A DNA stretch of 64,000 nt from Streptomyces sp. SolWspMP-5a-2 (GCF_900091845.1 NZ_FMCI01000250.1:107069-171068); one strand, 5' to 3'; shown: positions 33,421-43,428, numbered from the stretch's first letter. The notes: generated by a model not told the origin, from the letters alone. Made by a program: numbers and translations.

Positions 33421-34834
33421 AGGACGAGGATCCGCCGGGACGACCCGTGGAACCGGCGTCGCTGTCGCGGTCGGCGTCGACGCCCTGCCCCGGCGCCGTC
33501 GGCTCCCCGTCGGCCGGACCGCCTCCTGCCGGGCCGCCTGCCGTCGGACCGCCTGCCACCGCACTGCTTACCGCAGCACCGCGACCCACCGCGTCGCTCT
33601 CCGCCCCGGACGCAGGTCTCTGCCGCACCCCGGACCACCACGCGCGCGTGGTGGCCACCGGCCGGGCCCGCCGGTGGCCCTGGACGCGGGGATCGTCGGT
33701 GACCGCGTACCGCTTCACGTACGCGCCCAGGAACGCCTGGAGCGTGGCGACCGCCGGGATGGCGATCAGCGCGCCGACCGCGCCGAGGAGCGCGGTGCCG
33801 ACGATGACCGAGCCGAAGGCGACCGCGGGGTGGATGTCGACGGTCCGCGAGGTCAGCTTCGGTTGCAGCATGTAGTTCTCGAACTGTTGATAGACGACCA
33901 CGAACGCCAGCACCCACAGCGCGTACCAGGGGTCGACGGTGAAGGCGATCAGCATCGGCAGCGCGCCCGCGAGATAGGTCCCGATGGTCGGGATGAACTG
34001 CGAGACCAGCCCCACCCACACGGCCAGCACGGGCGCGTAGGGCACGCCCAGGGCCTCCAGCAGGATGTAGTGCGCGATGCCGGAGATCAGCGCCATCAGG
34101 CCGCGCGAGTATATGTAGCCGCCCGTCTTGTCGACGGCGATCTCCCAGGCGCGCAGCACCTCGGCCTGGCGCGCGGGCGGCAGCACGGAGCAGATCGCGC
34201 GGCGCAGGCGGGGTCCGTCCGCGGCGAAGTAGAACGAGAACAGGGCGATCGTCAGCAGTTGGAAGAGGCCGCCGAGGACCTGCGCGGAGACGTCCAGGAC
34301 GCCGGTGGCGCTGTTCTGCACGTAGGTGCGCAGCCAGTCGGAGCGGAGCAGCCCCTCCTGGACGTCGACCCGCCGCAGCTCGGTGTGGAAGTGGCCGTTG
34401 ACCCAGTTGATGACGGAGTCGAGGTACTCGGGGAAATCCTCGACGATCTTGATGATCTGACCCGCGAGCATCGACCCGAGCAGGGTGACGAACCCGGCGG
34501 TGGCCACCATCACGGCGAGGAACACCAGGGCCGTGGCGAGCCCCCGGCGCACCCCGCGCGAGGCCATCCAGCTCACCGCGGGTTCCACGGCGAGGGCCAG
34601 GAAGAACGCGATGAGGATGTTGATCAGCAGCCCGGTGAGCTGGTGGAAGGCCCAACTGCCGAGCTGGAACACGGCGTAGAGGGAGAGCGCGAGCACCAGG
34701 GCGCGCGGCAGCCAGCGGGGCATGCGCACGGGCGGCGCGACGGCGGCGCCGTCGGCGGGCGGCCGCTCGGGCGGGGTCGGGCCGGACGGTGCTGTGTGCG
34801 GGGCGAGCTGCCCGGTCTCGTCAGTGGGTGCCAC
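33419..34834 (-). CDS. AI-2E family membrane transporter
   Basis: Polytopic membrane protein of the AI-2E exporter (PerM/TqsA-like) family, 471 aa if started at GTG 34834. It has about eight hydrophobic segments arranged as in the family: LVLALSLYAVFQLGSWAF, LLINILIAFFLALAVEPAV, then ATALVFLAVMVATAGFVTLL and, late, GLVSQFIPTIGTYLAGALP. Both ends are long, hydrophilic and disordered. The family exports small molecules or ions; its substrate is uncertain. A PafBC-like promoter ends exactly upstream of GTG 34834, suggesting a leaderless mRNA; the frame remains open to 34852. The gene lies between recA and DUF3046. Confidence 0.9.
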   Translation of the reverse strand: MAPTDETGQLAPHTAPSGPTPPERPPADGAAVAPPVRMPRWLPRALVLALSLYAVFQLGSWAFHQLTGLLINILIAFFLALAVEPAVSWMASRGVRRGLATALVFLAVMVATAGFVTLLGSMLAGQIIKIVEDFPEYLDSVINWVNGHFHTELRRVDVQEGLLRSDWLRTYVQNSATGVLDVSAQVLGGLFQLLTIALFSFYFAADGPRLRRAICSVLPPARQAEVLRAWEIAVDKTGGYIYSRGLMALISGIAHYILLEALGVPYAPVLAVWVGLVSQFIPTIGTYLAGALPMLIAFTVDPWYALWVLAFVVVYQQFENYMLQPKLTSRTVDIHPAVAFGSVIVGTALLGAVGALIAIPAVATLQAFLGAYVKRYAVTDDPRVQGHRRARPVATTRAWWSGVRQRPASGAESDAVGRGAAVSSAVAGGPTAGGPAGGGPADGEPTAPGQGVDADRDSDAGSTGRPGGSSS

Positions 34835-34840
34835 GGGGCA

Positions 34841-34863
34841 AGTCTCGCCCACGCCACTGACAA
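34841..34863 (-). promoter_or_regulatory. PafBC-like promoter of the AI-2E-type gene
   Basis: Minus strand TTGTCAGTG, 8 bases, GAGACT: the -35 part is perfect, the -10 part matches TANNNT at two of three fixed positions. Start of transcription would fall on or next to GTG 34834. Confidence 0.5.
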
Positions 34864-34894
34864 TCGGCCACGGGCTCCCGCACTTCGTGACCTC

Positions 34895-35089
34895 TCAGCG
34901 CCGCTCGCCCGGAACGTTCATCACTGCGCAGACCACGCGCCACACGTCCTTGGTGTCCCAGCCCGAGTCCAGCGCCTCCTGGACGGTGCGCCCGCCCAGC
35001 TCCGCCATCACGTGATCGCGCGCGAAGGTGTCGGCGTAGCCGGGACCGAAGTGCTCCGCCATCCGCTGCCAGAAGACCGTCAACCGCAT
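34895..35089 (-). CDS. DUF3046 family protein
   Basis: A 64-aa protein with the recognisable DUF3046 sequence: MRLTVFWQRMAEHFGPGYAD, then DHVMAELGGRTVQEALDSG and WDTKDVWRVVCAV. The function is unknown. The family is found next to recA and recX in actinobacteria, including Mycobacterium, so a link with the DNA-damage response is suspected but unproven. ATG 35089 has a GGGG sequence upstream. It precedes the AI-2E-type gene by 60 bp on the same strand. Confidence 0.9.
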   Translation of the reverse strand: MRLTVFWQRMAEHFGPGYADTFARDHVMAELGGRTVQEALDSGWDTKDVWRVVCAVMNVPGERR

Positions 35090-35170
35090 GACCCCAGTAT
35101 CCCGCTCCTGAGAGTGGGCCCCGCGCCGGTACCCCGCGCGGGAGCCGCTTTCCGCCCTACGGTCTGACGC

Positions 35171-36115
35171 ATGTCCGCAACCGGAGCCTCCCCGCTCCCG
35201 ACCACGTCCCGGCCGCGCTCCCCGCTCCTGCGCGCCGAACACTTCGTGTGGCTCACCGCGCGCGTGCTGGAGCAGCGCCGCTTCGCCCACCGGTTCCTCG
35301 GCGGCGGCGCCGACCCGGTGGAGACCGCCCTGGACGCCTACCGCAACGAGGACGGCGGGTACGGGCACGCCCTCGAACCGGATCTGCGGGGTCCGGTCAG
35401 CCAGCCGCTGCACACCGCGCACGCCCTGCGGGTGCTGGACTCCGTGGGGCGCTGCGGGGGACGGCGGGCGGAGCGGGTCTGCCGCTACCTCACGTCGGTC
35501 TCGGCGGCGGACGGCGCGCTGCCCGCCGTCCTTCCCGCGCAGCGCGGCTATCCGGCGGCGCCGTTCATCCCGGTCGTGGACGATCCGCCGAGCGAGCTGC
35601 TCGCCACGGGTCCCGTGGTGGGTCTGCTGCACCGCAACGAGGTGTGGCACGCCTGGCTGTTCCGGGCCACCGAATTCTGCTGGCGGGCGATCGACGCCCT
35701 GACGACGTCGCATCCGTACGAGGTCGAGGCCGCCGTCGCCTTCCTGGACTCGGCGCCCGACCGGCCGCGGGCCGAGGCCGCCGCCGACCGGCTGGGGCGC
35801 CTGGTGCGCGAGCGGCGGCTCGCCGTCCTCGACCCGGACCGTCCGGACGCCTTCCCGGTATCCCCCGGGTACGCCCCGGGCGAGCACCACTACCCGCACG
35901 ACTTCGCGCGGACGCCCGGCTCGCTCGCGCGCGCGTGGTTCACGGACGACGAGATGAGCCGTTCCCTGGACTTCCTCGCGGACGCCCAGGAGGAGGACGG
36001 CGGCTGGCCGATCCGCTGGCGCCGGTGGGCGCCGGGGACGGCCCTGGAGGCACGCCCCCTGGTGACGATCGAGGCGCTGGGCACGCTCAGGGCACACGGC
36101 CGGGCCATCGGCTGA
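35171..36115 (+). CDS. prenyltransferase/terpenoid-cyclase-fold protein
   Basis: A 314-aa protein with an alpha-alpha barrel pattern: repeating DAYRNEDGGYGHALEPDLRG and DAQEEDGGWPIRWRRW are the QW-like motifs of the squalene-cyclase/prenyltransferase superfamily. No DXDD or catalytic aspartate motif of true cyclases is visible, so it may be a non-catalytic or binding variant. In Streptomyces such proteins are annotated as hypothetical. It is divergent from the DUF3046 gene (81 bp) and convergent to azlD. The start at ATG 35171 is followed by a short Ser/Thr/Pro-rich segment. Confidence 0.75.
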   Translation: MSATGASPLPTTSRPRSPLLRAEHFVWLTARVLEQRRFAHRFLGGGADPVETALDAYRNEDGGYGHALEPDLRGPVSQPLHTAHALRVLDSVGRCGGRRAERVCRYLTSVSAADGALPAVLPAQRGYPAAPFIPVVDDPPSELLATGPVVGLLHRNEVWHAWLFRATEFCWRAIDALTTSHPYEVEAAVAFLDSAPDRPRAEAAADRLGRLVRERRLAVLDPDRPDAFPVSPGYAPGEHHYPHDFARTPGSLARAWFTDDEMSRSLDFLADAQEEDGGWPIRWRRWAPGTALEARPLVTIEALGTLRAHGRAIG

Positions 36116-36134
36116 GGACGGCCCGGCCCGGCGG

Positions 36135-36443
36135 TCACCCGGTGAGGGCCCGCGCCCCCGCCGCCACGACGACGGCGACGCCCACGACGACCAGGAAGGG
36201 CGCCCGCAGCACCAGCGCCACCGCGGCGGCCCCCAGCCCCGCGGCCCGCGCGTCGAGCACGAGCGCGTGGCCGTCGGCGAAGGCCTGCTGCGCGGTGAGG
36301 GCGGCCAGCAGGGCGACCGGCAGCAGCTCGGCGAGCCGCTTCACCAGCGGCCGTTCCAGCGCCCCCGCGGGCACCAGCAGGCCGAGGAGCTTGACGAGGT
36401 AGCAGCCGACCGTGGTGGCCCCGATGGCGATCCAGACGTTCAT
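36135..36443 (-). CDS. AzlD branched-chain amino-acid exporter subunit
   Basis: Small membrane protein (102 aa) with three to four hydrophobic helices: WIAIGATTVGCYLVKLLGLLV, LAELLPVALLAALTAQQAF and two near the end. The Cys/Lys of CYLVKLLG and the ALLAALTAQQ stretch fit AzlD. With AzlC it forms an exporter of branched-chain amino acids or analogues. The ATG overlaps the azlC stop (ATGA), so it is translationally coupled. Confidence 0.88.
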   Translation of the reverse strand: MNVWIAIGATTVGCYLVKLLGLLVPAGALERPLVKRLAELLPVALLAALTAQQAFADGHALVLDARAAGLGAAAVALVLRAPFLVVVGVAVVVAAGARALTG

Positions 36444-37180
36444 CGCGGCCCTCCCCCGGTGGCCGTGTCGGACGGCGTCCCGGCGTTCCGGCCGCGCGCC
36501 CACAGGACGGCGGGCGCGGCCAGCGAGGCCACCAGGACGGGCACCCCGGCGGGCAGCACGGGCAGCAGCCCCAGGCCGAGGACGACGGCGAGCCCGGCGA
36601 CGGCGCGTTCGGTGGTGGTCCGCAGCATCGGCGCGAGGAGCGCGAGGAAGACGGCGGGTCCGGCCGCGTCCAGACCCCAGGTGCGGGTGTCCCCGATGGC
36701 CTCGGCGCCGAGCGCGCCCAGGAAGGTCGTCAGGTTCCACAGCACGTAGAGGGTGGCGCCCGTGACCGTGAAGCCGATCCGTATCGCGCGCCGGGTGGGC
36801 TGCGCCAGCGCGACGGCGGTCGTCTCGTCGATCACCCACTGGGCGGCGAACGGCCGCACCGCGCGCGGGAGGGCGAGCAGTTGGGACAGCCGCAGTCCGT
36901 AGAAGGCGTTGCGCACCCCGAGGAAGAACGCCCCCGCGGCCGCCGTGAGCGGATTGCCCCCGGCGGCCAGCGCGCCCACCAGGGCGAACTGGGACGCCCC
37001 GGTGAACACCAGCAGGCTCAGGGCGCAGGTCTGCGCCACCGTGAGCCCGGCACCGGCCGACGTCACTCCGAAGGCGAAGCCGGAGAGCCCCACCGCCACC
37101 CCTACACCCAGGGCGTCACGGACGACGGCGCTGTCCGTCTTCCGTTCCGCCGGGTCCATGACCACTGTCTGTTCTTCCAC
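36440..37180 (-). CDS. AzlC branched-chain amino-acid exporter subunit
   Basis: Membrane protein (246 aa) of the AzlC family, with about six hydrophobic segments. Typical features are GFAFGVTSAGAGLTVAQTC, SLLVFTGASQFALVGAL and the AFFLGVRNAFYGLRLS motif, followed by WVIDETTAVAL. GTG 37180 is taken as start; ATG 37159 is nearly as good. The regulator gene lies 23 bp upstream on the same strand, and azlD overlaps the end, so all three form one operon. Confidence 0.9.
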   Translation of the reverse strand: MEEQTVVMDPAERKTDSAVVRDALGVGVAVGLSGFAFGVTSAGAGLTVAQTCALSLLVFTGASQFALVGALAAGGNPLTAAAGAFFLGVRNAFYGLRLSQLLALPRAVRPFAAQWVIDETTAVALAQPTRRAIRIGFTVTGATLYVLWNLTTFLGALGAEAIGDTRTWGLDAAGPAVFLALLAPMLRTTTERAVAGLAVVLGLGLLPVLPAGVPVLVASLAAPAVLWARGRNAGTPSDTATGGGPR

Positions 37181-37203
37181 ACCCCGGACGGTAGGAGGCG
37201 CGG

Positions 37204-38043
37204 TCAGGTCGTGTCTTGTACGTTCTTGCGCTCTCGCCGGTAGGCGCCGGGAGGCACCCCCACGATGCGGCTGAAGTGCCGGTTCAGGTGCGGCTGGTCG
37301 ACGAAGCCGACGGCGGTGGCGGCCTCGGCGGGCGGCAGGCCCCGGTCCAGGAGCCGCCGGGCGCGCTTCACGCGCGCGTCGGTGAGCCAGGTGTGCGGCG
37401 GCATCCCGTAGGCGTCCCTGAAGGCCCGCAGCAGCGCGAACGGGCTGGTGCCCAGCTCACCGGCGAGGGCCTCGAGGGTGGGCGGCGCGGCCATCCGCTC
37501 CTCCAGCAGCGCGCGGGCCCGCGCCGCGGTCACCGCGCCCGCGGTCCGCACCTCCCGGCGCGGCAGCGTCCCGCCGTTCACCCGCAGCAGCCGGGTCACC
37601 GCCACCCGCAGCAGGGTGTCGGCGGCCAGCGCGTCGCCCTCGTCGGTGGCCCGCAGCACCCGGTGCACGAGGGCCACCGCGTACGGGTCGTCGACCACCG
37701 GCGCGACGAAGGCGGGCGTGCCGCGGATCGACGTCGTCTCGGCCGCTATCGCGGCGACCACCTCGGGCGACGGGTAGAGCGCGCCGTACCGCCAGCCGTC
37801 CGGCACCCCGGCCCGTCCGGTGTGCGGGGTGTCGGGGTTGACCAGGGCGAGGGCGCCCGCGCCCGCGTGCTGGTCGGCGCCGCCGTGGTGGAAGACCTCG
37901 ACGCCGTCGGCGATGGCGGCGATGACGAAGTTCTCGTGGGTGTGCCGCACGAACGTCTTGCGCACGTACCGGGCGCGCAGCAGGTCGACGCCGGGCAGGT
38001 CGGCGTACCGCCAGTGCCGCGCCACCTCACCAGATCCAGCCAT
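37204..38043 (-). CDS. AraC family transcriptional regulator
   Basis: Regulator (279 aa) with an N-terminal AraC-type cupin domain (VRHTHENFVIAAIADGVEVF, NPDTPHTG) and a C-terminal double HTH of the AraC class (LEALAGELGTSPFALLRAFR, then AATAVGFVDQPHLNRHFSR and VGVPPGAYR). ATG 38043 follows directly from the divergent region with lhr. It probably controls azlCD, with which it is co-transcribed, and responds to an amino acid or analogue through the cupin domain. Confidence 0.9.
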   Translation of the reverse strand: MAGSGEVARHWRYADLPGVDLLRARYVRKTFVRHTHENFVIAAIADGVEVFHHGGADQHAGAGALALVNPDTPHTGRAGVPDGWRYGALYPSPEVVAAIAAETTSIRGTPAFVAPVVDDPYAVALVHRVLRATDEGDALAADTLLRVAVTRLLRVNGGTLPRREVRTAGAVTAARARALLEERMAAPPTLEALAGELGTSPFALLRAFRDAYGMPPHTWLTDARVKRARRLLDRGLPPAEAATAVGFVDQPHLNRHFSRIVGVPPGAYRRERKNVQDTT

Positions 38044-38119
38044 GCGCCCATTGTCCGCCCCCGCCGCCCGGCACCGGTCACCGCTCCGAACCCGCCGACG
38101 AATCCGCAGGTCGGAGCGG

Positions 38120-38142
38120 TTGTCAGTGGTCGGGTGCAGGAT
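38120..38142 (+). promoter_or_regulatory. PafBC-like promoter of lhr
   Basis: TTGTCAGTG, 8 bases (GTCGGGTG), CAGGAT: -35 part perfect, -10 part one mismatch from TANNNT. The expected transcript start is 38149, exactly the A of the lhr ATG, so the mRNA would be leaderless. Confidence 0.6.
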
Positions 38143-38148
38143 GGACGC

Positions 38149-41100
38149 ATGGTCAGCGCCGCGCACCGGTCCCTAGCCGGATTCTCACCCGCCACCCGCG
38201 GCTGGTTCACGGGCGCCTTCTCCGCGCCGACCGCGGCCCAGTCCGGCGCGTGGCAGGCCATCCAGCAGGGCTCGGACGTGCTGGTCGTGGCCCCCACGGG
38301 ATCGGGCAAGACCCTCGCCGCCTTCCTCGCCGCCCTGGACCAGCTCGCCTCCACGCCCCCGCCCGCCGATCCCCGGAAGCGCTGCCGGGTCCTGTACGTC
38401 TCCCCGCTGAAGGCCCTCGCGGTGGACGTCGAGCGCAACCTGCGCAGCCCCCTCACCGGCATCCGCCAGGAGTCCGTGCGGCTGGGCCTGCCCGAGCCCG
38501 AGGTGAAGGTCGGCATCCGCTCGGGCGACACCCCGGCCGCCGAGCGCCGCGCCCTGGCCACCCGCCCGCCGGACATCCTGATCACCACACCCGAGTCGCT
38601 GTTCCTGATGCTGACGTCCGCCACCAGGGAGGCGCTGACGGGCATCGACACGGTCATCCTGGACGAGGTGCACGCGGTGGCGGGCACCAAGCGCGGCGCC
38701 CATCTGGCGCTCTCCCTGGAGCGGCTGGACGAGCTGCTGCCCCGGCCCGCCCGCCGCATCGGCCTCTCGGCGACGGTCCGCCCGGTGGACGAGGTGGCCC
38801 GCTACCTCGCGCCGCGCGGCCGGGTGGAGATCGTGCAGCCCGCGTCGGGCAAGGAGTTCGACCTCTCCGTCGTCGTCCCGGTGGAGGATCTGGGCGAGCT
38901 GGGCGGCTCCCCCGCCGCCGACAGCACCGACGACTCGGGCGCCGCGGAACGCCCCTCGATCTGGCCGCACGTCGAGGAGCGCATCACCGACCTGGTCCAG
39001 TCGCACCGCTCCACGATCGTCTTCGCGAACTCCCGCCGCCTCGCCGAACGCCTCTGCAACCGGCTCAACGAGATCGCCTACGAGCGGGCCACCGGGGAGC
39101 CCCTGGACGAGCAGCACGATCCCGCCGAGCTGATGGGCGGCTCGGGCGCGGCCCAGGGCGCGCCGCAGGTCATCGCGCGGGCCCACCACGGCTCGGTCTC
39201 CAAGGAGCAGCGCTCGCTGGTCGAGGAGGACCTCAAGGCGGGCCGGCTGCCCGCCGTGGTCGCCACGTCGAGCCTGGAGCTGGGCATCGACATGGGCGCC
39301 GTGGATCTGGTGGTCCAGGTCGAGTCGCCGCCGTCGGTGGCCTCGGGCCTCCAGCGGGTCGGCCGCGCGGGCCACCAGGTCGGCGCGGTCTCCACGGGCG
39401 TCGTCTTCCCGAAGTACCGGGGCGACCTGGTGCAGGCCGCGGTGGTCACCGAGCGGATGCGCACCGGCTCCATCGAGTCCCTGCGGGTGCCCGCCAACCC
39501 GCTGGACGTGCTGGCCCAGCAGGTGGTCGCGATGACGGCCCTGGACACCTGGCAGGTCGACGACCTGCTGGCGACCGTCCGGCGCGCGGCCCCCTTCGCG
39601 TCCCTGCCGGAGTCGGCCTTCACGGCGGTCCTGGACATGCTGGCGGGCCGCTACCCGTCGGACGCCTTCGCCGAGCTGCGCCCGCGCGTGGTGTGGGACC
39701 GGGTCACCGGCACCGTCACCGGCCGCCCGGGGGCGCAGCGTCTCGCCGTCACCTCCGGGGGCACCATTCCGGACCGCGGCCTCTTCGGCGTCTTCCTCGC
39801 CGGTGCCGACCCGAAGAAGGGCGGCGGCCGGGTCGGCGAGCTGGACGAGGAGATGGTCTACGAGTCGCGCGTCGGTGACGTCTTCACCCTGGGCACCAGC
39901 TCCTGGCGCATCGAGGACATCACCCGCGACCGCGTCCTGGTCTCCCCCGCGCCCGGCGTGCCGGGTCGGCTGCCGTTCTGGAAGGGCGACCAGCTCGGCC
40001 GCCCGCTGGAACTGGGCCGCGCGGTGGGCGCGTTCCTGCGTGAGGTGGGTTCGCTGCCCGAGGAGGACGCCAGGCTGCGGCTGCTGGCGGCCGGGCTCGA
40101 CGCCTGGGCCGCCGGGAACGTCCTGTCGTACCTGACCGAGCAGCGCGAGGCGTGCGGTCATGTGCCGGACGACCGGACGATCGTCGTGGAGCGGTTCCGG
40201 GACGAGCTGGGTGACTGGCGGGTCGTCGTGCACTCCCCGTTCGGCGCGCAGGTGCACGCCCCGTGGGCGCTCGCACTCGGCGCCCGCCTCGCCGAGCGGT
40301 ACGGCATGGACGCCCAGGTGATGCACGCGGACGACGGCATCGTGCTGCGCCTGCCGGACGCCGACCTGATGAGCCTGGAGCTGCTCGACCGGGAACCGAC
40401 CGGGCCCGCGGGCGCGGCGGGCGGTGCGGAGGGCGACGCCCCGGTCGGCGCGCAGGACGTCGTCTTCGACAAGGGCGAGGTCGACCAGGTCGTCACCGAC
40501 CAGGTCGGCGGCTCGGCGCTGTTCGCGTCCCGGTTCCGCGAGTGCGCGGCCCGCGCGCTGCTGCTGCCGCGTCGCAGCCCCGGCAAGCGCACCCCGCTGT
40601 GGCAGCAGCGCCAGCGGGCCTCGCAGCTCCTCCAGGTGGCGAGCGAGTTCGGATCTTTCCCGATCGTCCTGGAGGCGGTCCGCGAGTGCCTCCAGGACGT
40701 CTTCGACGTCCCCGGGCTCGTCGAGCTGATGGGCGACCTGGAGTCGCGCCGGGTCCGCCTGGTCGAGGTGACGACGCAGGAGCCGTCCCCGTTCGCCCGC
40801 TCCCTGCTGTTCGGCTACGTCGCCCAGTTCCTCTACGAGGGCGACTCACCGCTCGCCGAGCGCCGCGCCGCCGCCCTGTCCCTCGACTCCCACCTGCTCG
40901 CCGAGCTGCTCGGCCAGGCGGAGCTGCGCGAGCTGCTGGACGCCGAGGTGCTGGCCGAGCTGGAGCGGGAGCTGCAGTGGCTCACCGAGGACCGGCGCGT
41001 CAAGGACGCCGAGGGCGTCGCGGACCTGCTGCGGCTGCTCGGCCCGCTCACCGGCGCCGAACTGGCCGCGCGGGGCGCCGAACCCCAGTGGGCCCAGGAG

Positions 41101-43096
41101 CTGGCGTCGGCCCGCCGCGCCATCCGGGTGCGGATCGGCGGCACCGACCACTGGGCGGCGATCGAGGACGCGGGACGGCTGCGGGACGCCCTCGGCACGG
41201 CGCTCCCCGTCGGGGTGCCGGAGGCGTTCACCGAGCCGGTCAAGGACCCGCTGGGGGATCTCCTCGCCCGGTACGCGCGCACCCACGGCCCGTTCACGTC
41301 GGCTACCGCGGCGGCCAGGTTCGGCCTGGGCACCGCGGTCACCGAGGGCGGCCTGCAACGGCTCGCCGCGGCGGGCCGGGTCGTGCAGGGCGAGTTCCAC
41401 CCGTCGGGCATCGGCCAGGAGTGGTGCGACGCGACGGTGCTGCGCAGACTGCGCCGCCGGTCCCTGGCCGCGCTGCGGCACGAGCTGGAGCCGGTGCCGC
41501 CGCCCGCGCTCGCCCAGTTCCTGCCCCAGTGGCAGCACATCGGCACCGGGCACACCCTGCGCGGCGTCGACGGCCTGGTGCGCGCGCTCGAACAGCTCCA
41601 GGGCGCGTCCGTGCCCGCGTCGGCCCTGGAGAAGCTGGTTCTGCCGTCCCGGGTGGCGGGCTACAGCCAGGCCATGCTCGACGAGCTGACGGCCGCCGGT
41701 GAGGTGGTGTGGGCGGGCGCGGGCTCGCTGCCGGGCAAGGACGGCTGGATCTCCCTCTACCTGGCCGACGCGGCGCCGGTGCTGCTGCCCGCGCCGCACC
41801 CGCTGGAGCTGACGGCCCTGCACCAGTCCGTCCTGGACGCCCTCGCCGGGGGCTACGGCCTGTTCTTCCGCCAGATCGCCGACCAGGTCCGCGCCACCAC
41901 CCACCCGGCCGCCACCGACCCGCAGCTCGCCGACGCCGTCTGGGACCTGGCCTGGTCGGGACGGCTGACCAACGACACGCTGGCCCCGATGCGCGCCCTG
42001 CTCGGCTCGGGGCGCACCGCGGGCTCCACCGCCCACCGCGCGAAGCGCAACGTCCCGCGCGGCCGGTACGGCTCGCTCACCGCGGCGGCCCGCCCGGCGT
42101 CCCGGGGCGGCCGCCCCGACCGTCGCGGGCCGCTGGTCCCTGCTCCCGGCCCGGGAGGGCGACCCGACCGTCCGCGCGCACGCCGTGGCCCGCACCCTGC
42201 TGGACCGGCACGGCGTGGTCACCCGGGGCGCGGTCGCCGCCGAGGGCGTCGAGGGGGGCTTCGCGGCGACGTACCGGGTCCTGTCGGCGTTCGAGGACAG
42301 CGGCCAGGCCAGGCGCGGTTACGTGGTGGAGGGGCTCGGGGCGGCCCAGTTCGCGATGGACGGCGCGGTGGACCGGCTGCGCGCGGTGTCGAACGCCCGC
42401 GACCGGGGCGAGACGGCACCCCCGCCTCCGGTGGTGGACGCCTTCACCCCGCCACAGCCCGACACCACCGACCCCGACGCCACCGGCTTCGCCTTCCCGC
42501 CCGAGTCCCCCGGCGCCGCCCCCGCCCCCGAGGACGCCTTCGTCTTCCCGCCGCTGTCCCCCGACTCACCCTCGGACGCCCCCCGGACCTCGGCGTCCCC
42601 GACCCCCGCCTCCCCTCCGGACGACGACACCTTCGCCTTCCCACCCCTTGCGTCCCCGGTCAGGGGCACCCCCTACTCCGGCGCGCGCCCCCGCCCCGCC
42701 CCCGAGTCCAGGGCGCTCGTCCTGGCGGCCGCCGACCCGGCGAACGCGTACGGCGCCGCGCTGCCCTGGCCCGAGCCACCGGACGGCGCGAGCCACAAGG
42801 CGGGCCGCAAGGCAGGCTCCCTCGTCGTCCTGGTCGACGGCGAACTGGCGCTCTACATGGAGCGCGGCGGCAAGACCCTGCTGGCCTGGCCCACCGACCC
42901 GGGCGGCACGGCCACCGACGACCCCCGACTGCGGTCCGCGGCCGAGGCCCTGGCGACGGCGGCCCGCGCGGGCTCCCTCGGCACGGTCACCGTGGAGCGG
43001 GTCAACGGCGCCTCCGCCCTGACCTCCCCCATCGGCGCCCTCCTGGAGGGCAAGGGCTTCATCGCGACCCCACGCGGCCTGCGCCTCCGCGCCTGA
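38149..43096 (+). pseudogene. Lhr-family ATP-dependent helicase, frameshifted near codon 1318
   Basis: Large superfamily-2 DNA helicase of the Lhr type (about 1648 aa if repaired). In mycobacteria Lhr is a 3'-5' translocase/helicase linked to DNA damage. Motifs are Walker A PTGSGKTLAAF (about residue 47), LDEVHAVAG (about 172), SATVRPVDE, and RVGRAGHQVG (about 403); then the winged-helix and Lhr core. From about 42104 the Lhr-like sequence moves to the next frame, APTVAGRWSLLPAREGDPTV, and continues through VTRGAVAAEGVEGGFAATYR to GFIATPRGLRLRA at 43096. Removing one G from the GGGG at 42104-42107 restores a continuous protein. The unrepaired frame runs on as low-complexity sequence to 43425. 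The cause may be a real mutation or a sequencing error. Nei2 follows, as in mycobacteria. Confidence 0.88.
42104..42107 (+). other. probable +1 frameshift site in lhr (GGGG run)
   Basis: Upstream of this run the Lhr frame reads RPAS; downstream the family-like sequence is only found in the frame one base ahead. One G too many explains both. Confidence 0.7.
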
Positions 43097-43428
43097 CCGC
43101 CCCCCCCGGCGCAAACCCGCACCCCACTTCGCGACCGCGCCCCGCACCCCGCCACGACCCCGCACCGCACCTCGTAACCGCGCCCCGTCTCCCCCGCAAA
43201 GCCTCACCCCGACCCTGCCCCATGACCGCGCCCCGTCTCCGCGCTCCATACAGAGCGCCGGTTAGCCGTCAACCGTGCCCCGCTTCTGTCTCGGCCGCCC
43301 GACCACGCCTCACCCCCGACGCAACCTCAGCCGCACCCCACCCCACCTCCCGACCGCGCCCCCACCCATGCCACCCTCACGCGTGCCACCCTCACCCGCG
43401 CCACCCCCACCCGTGCCACCCTTGACCC
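43097..43428. repeat. C-rich low-complexity spacer between lhr and nei2
   Basis: No gene is supported. The plus strand is strongly C-rich and low-complexity; from about 43362 to 43418 imperfect copies of a 15-bp unit (CACCCGTGCCACCCT-like) follow one another up to the start of nei2. The frame read on from lhr gives Pro/His/Arg repeats. Confidence 0.7.
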
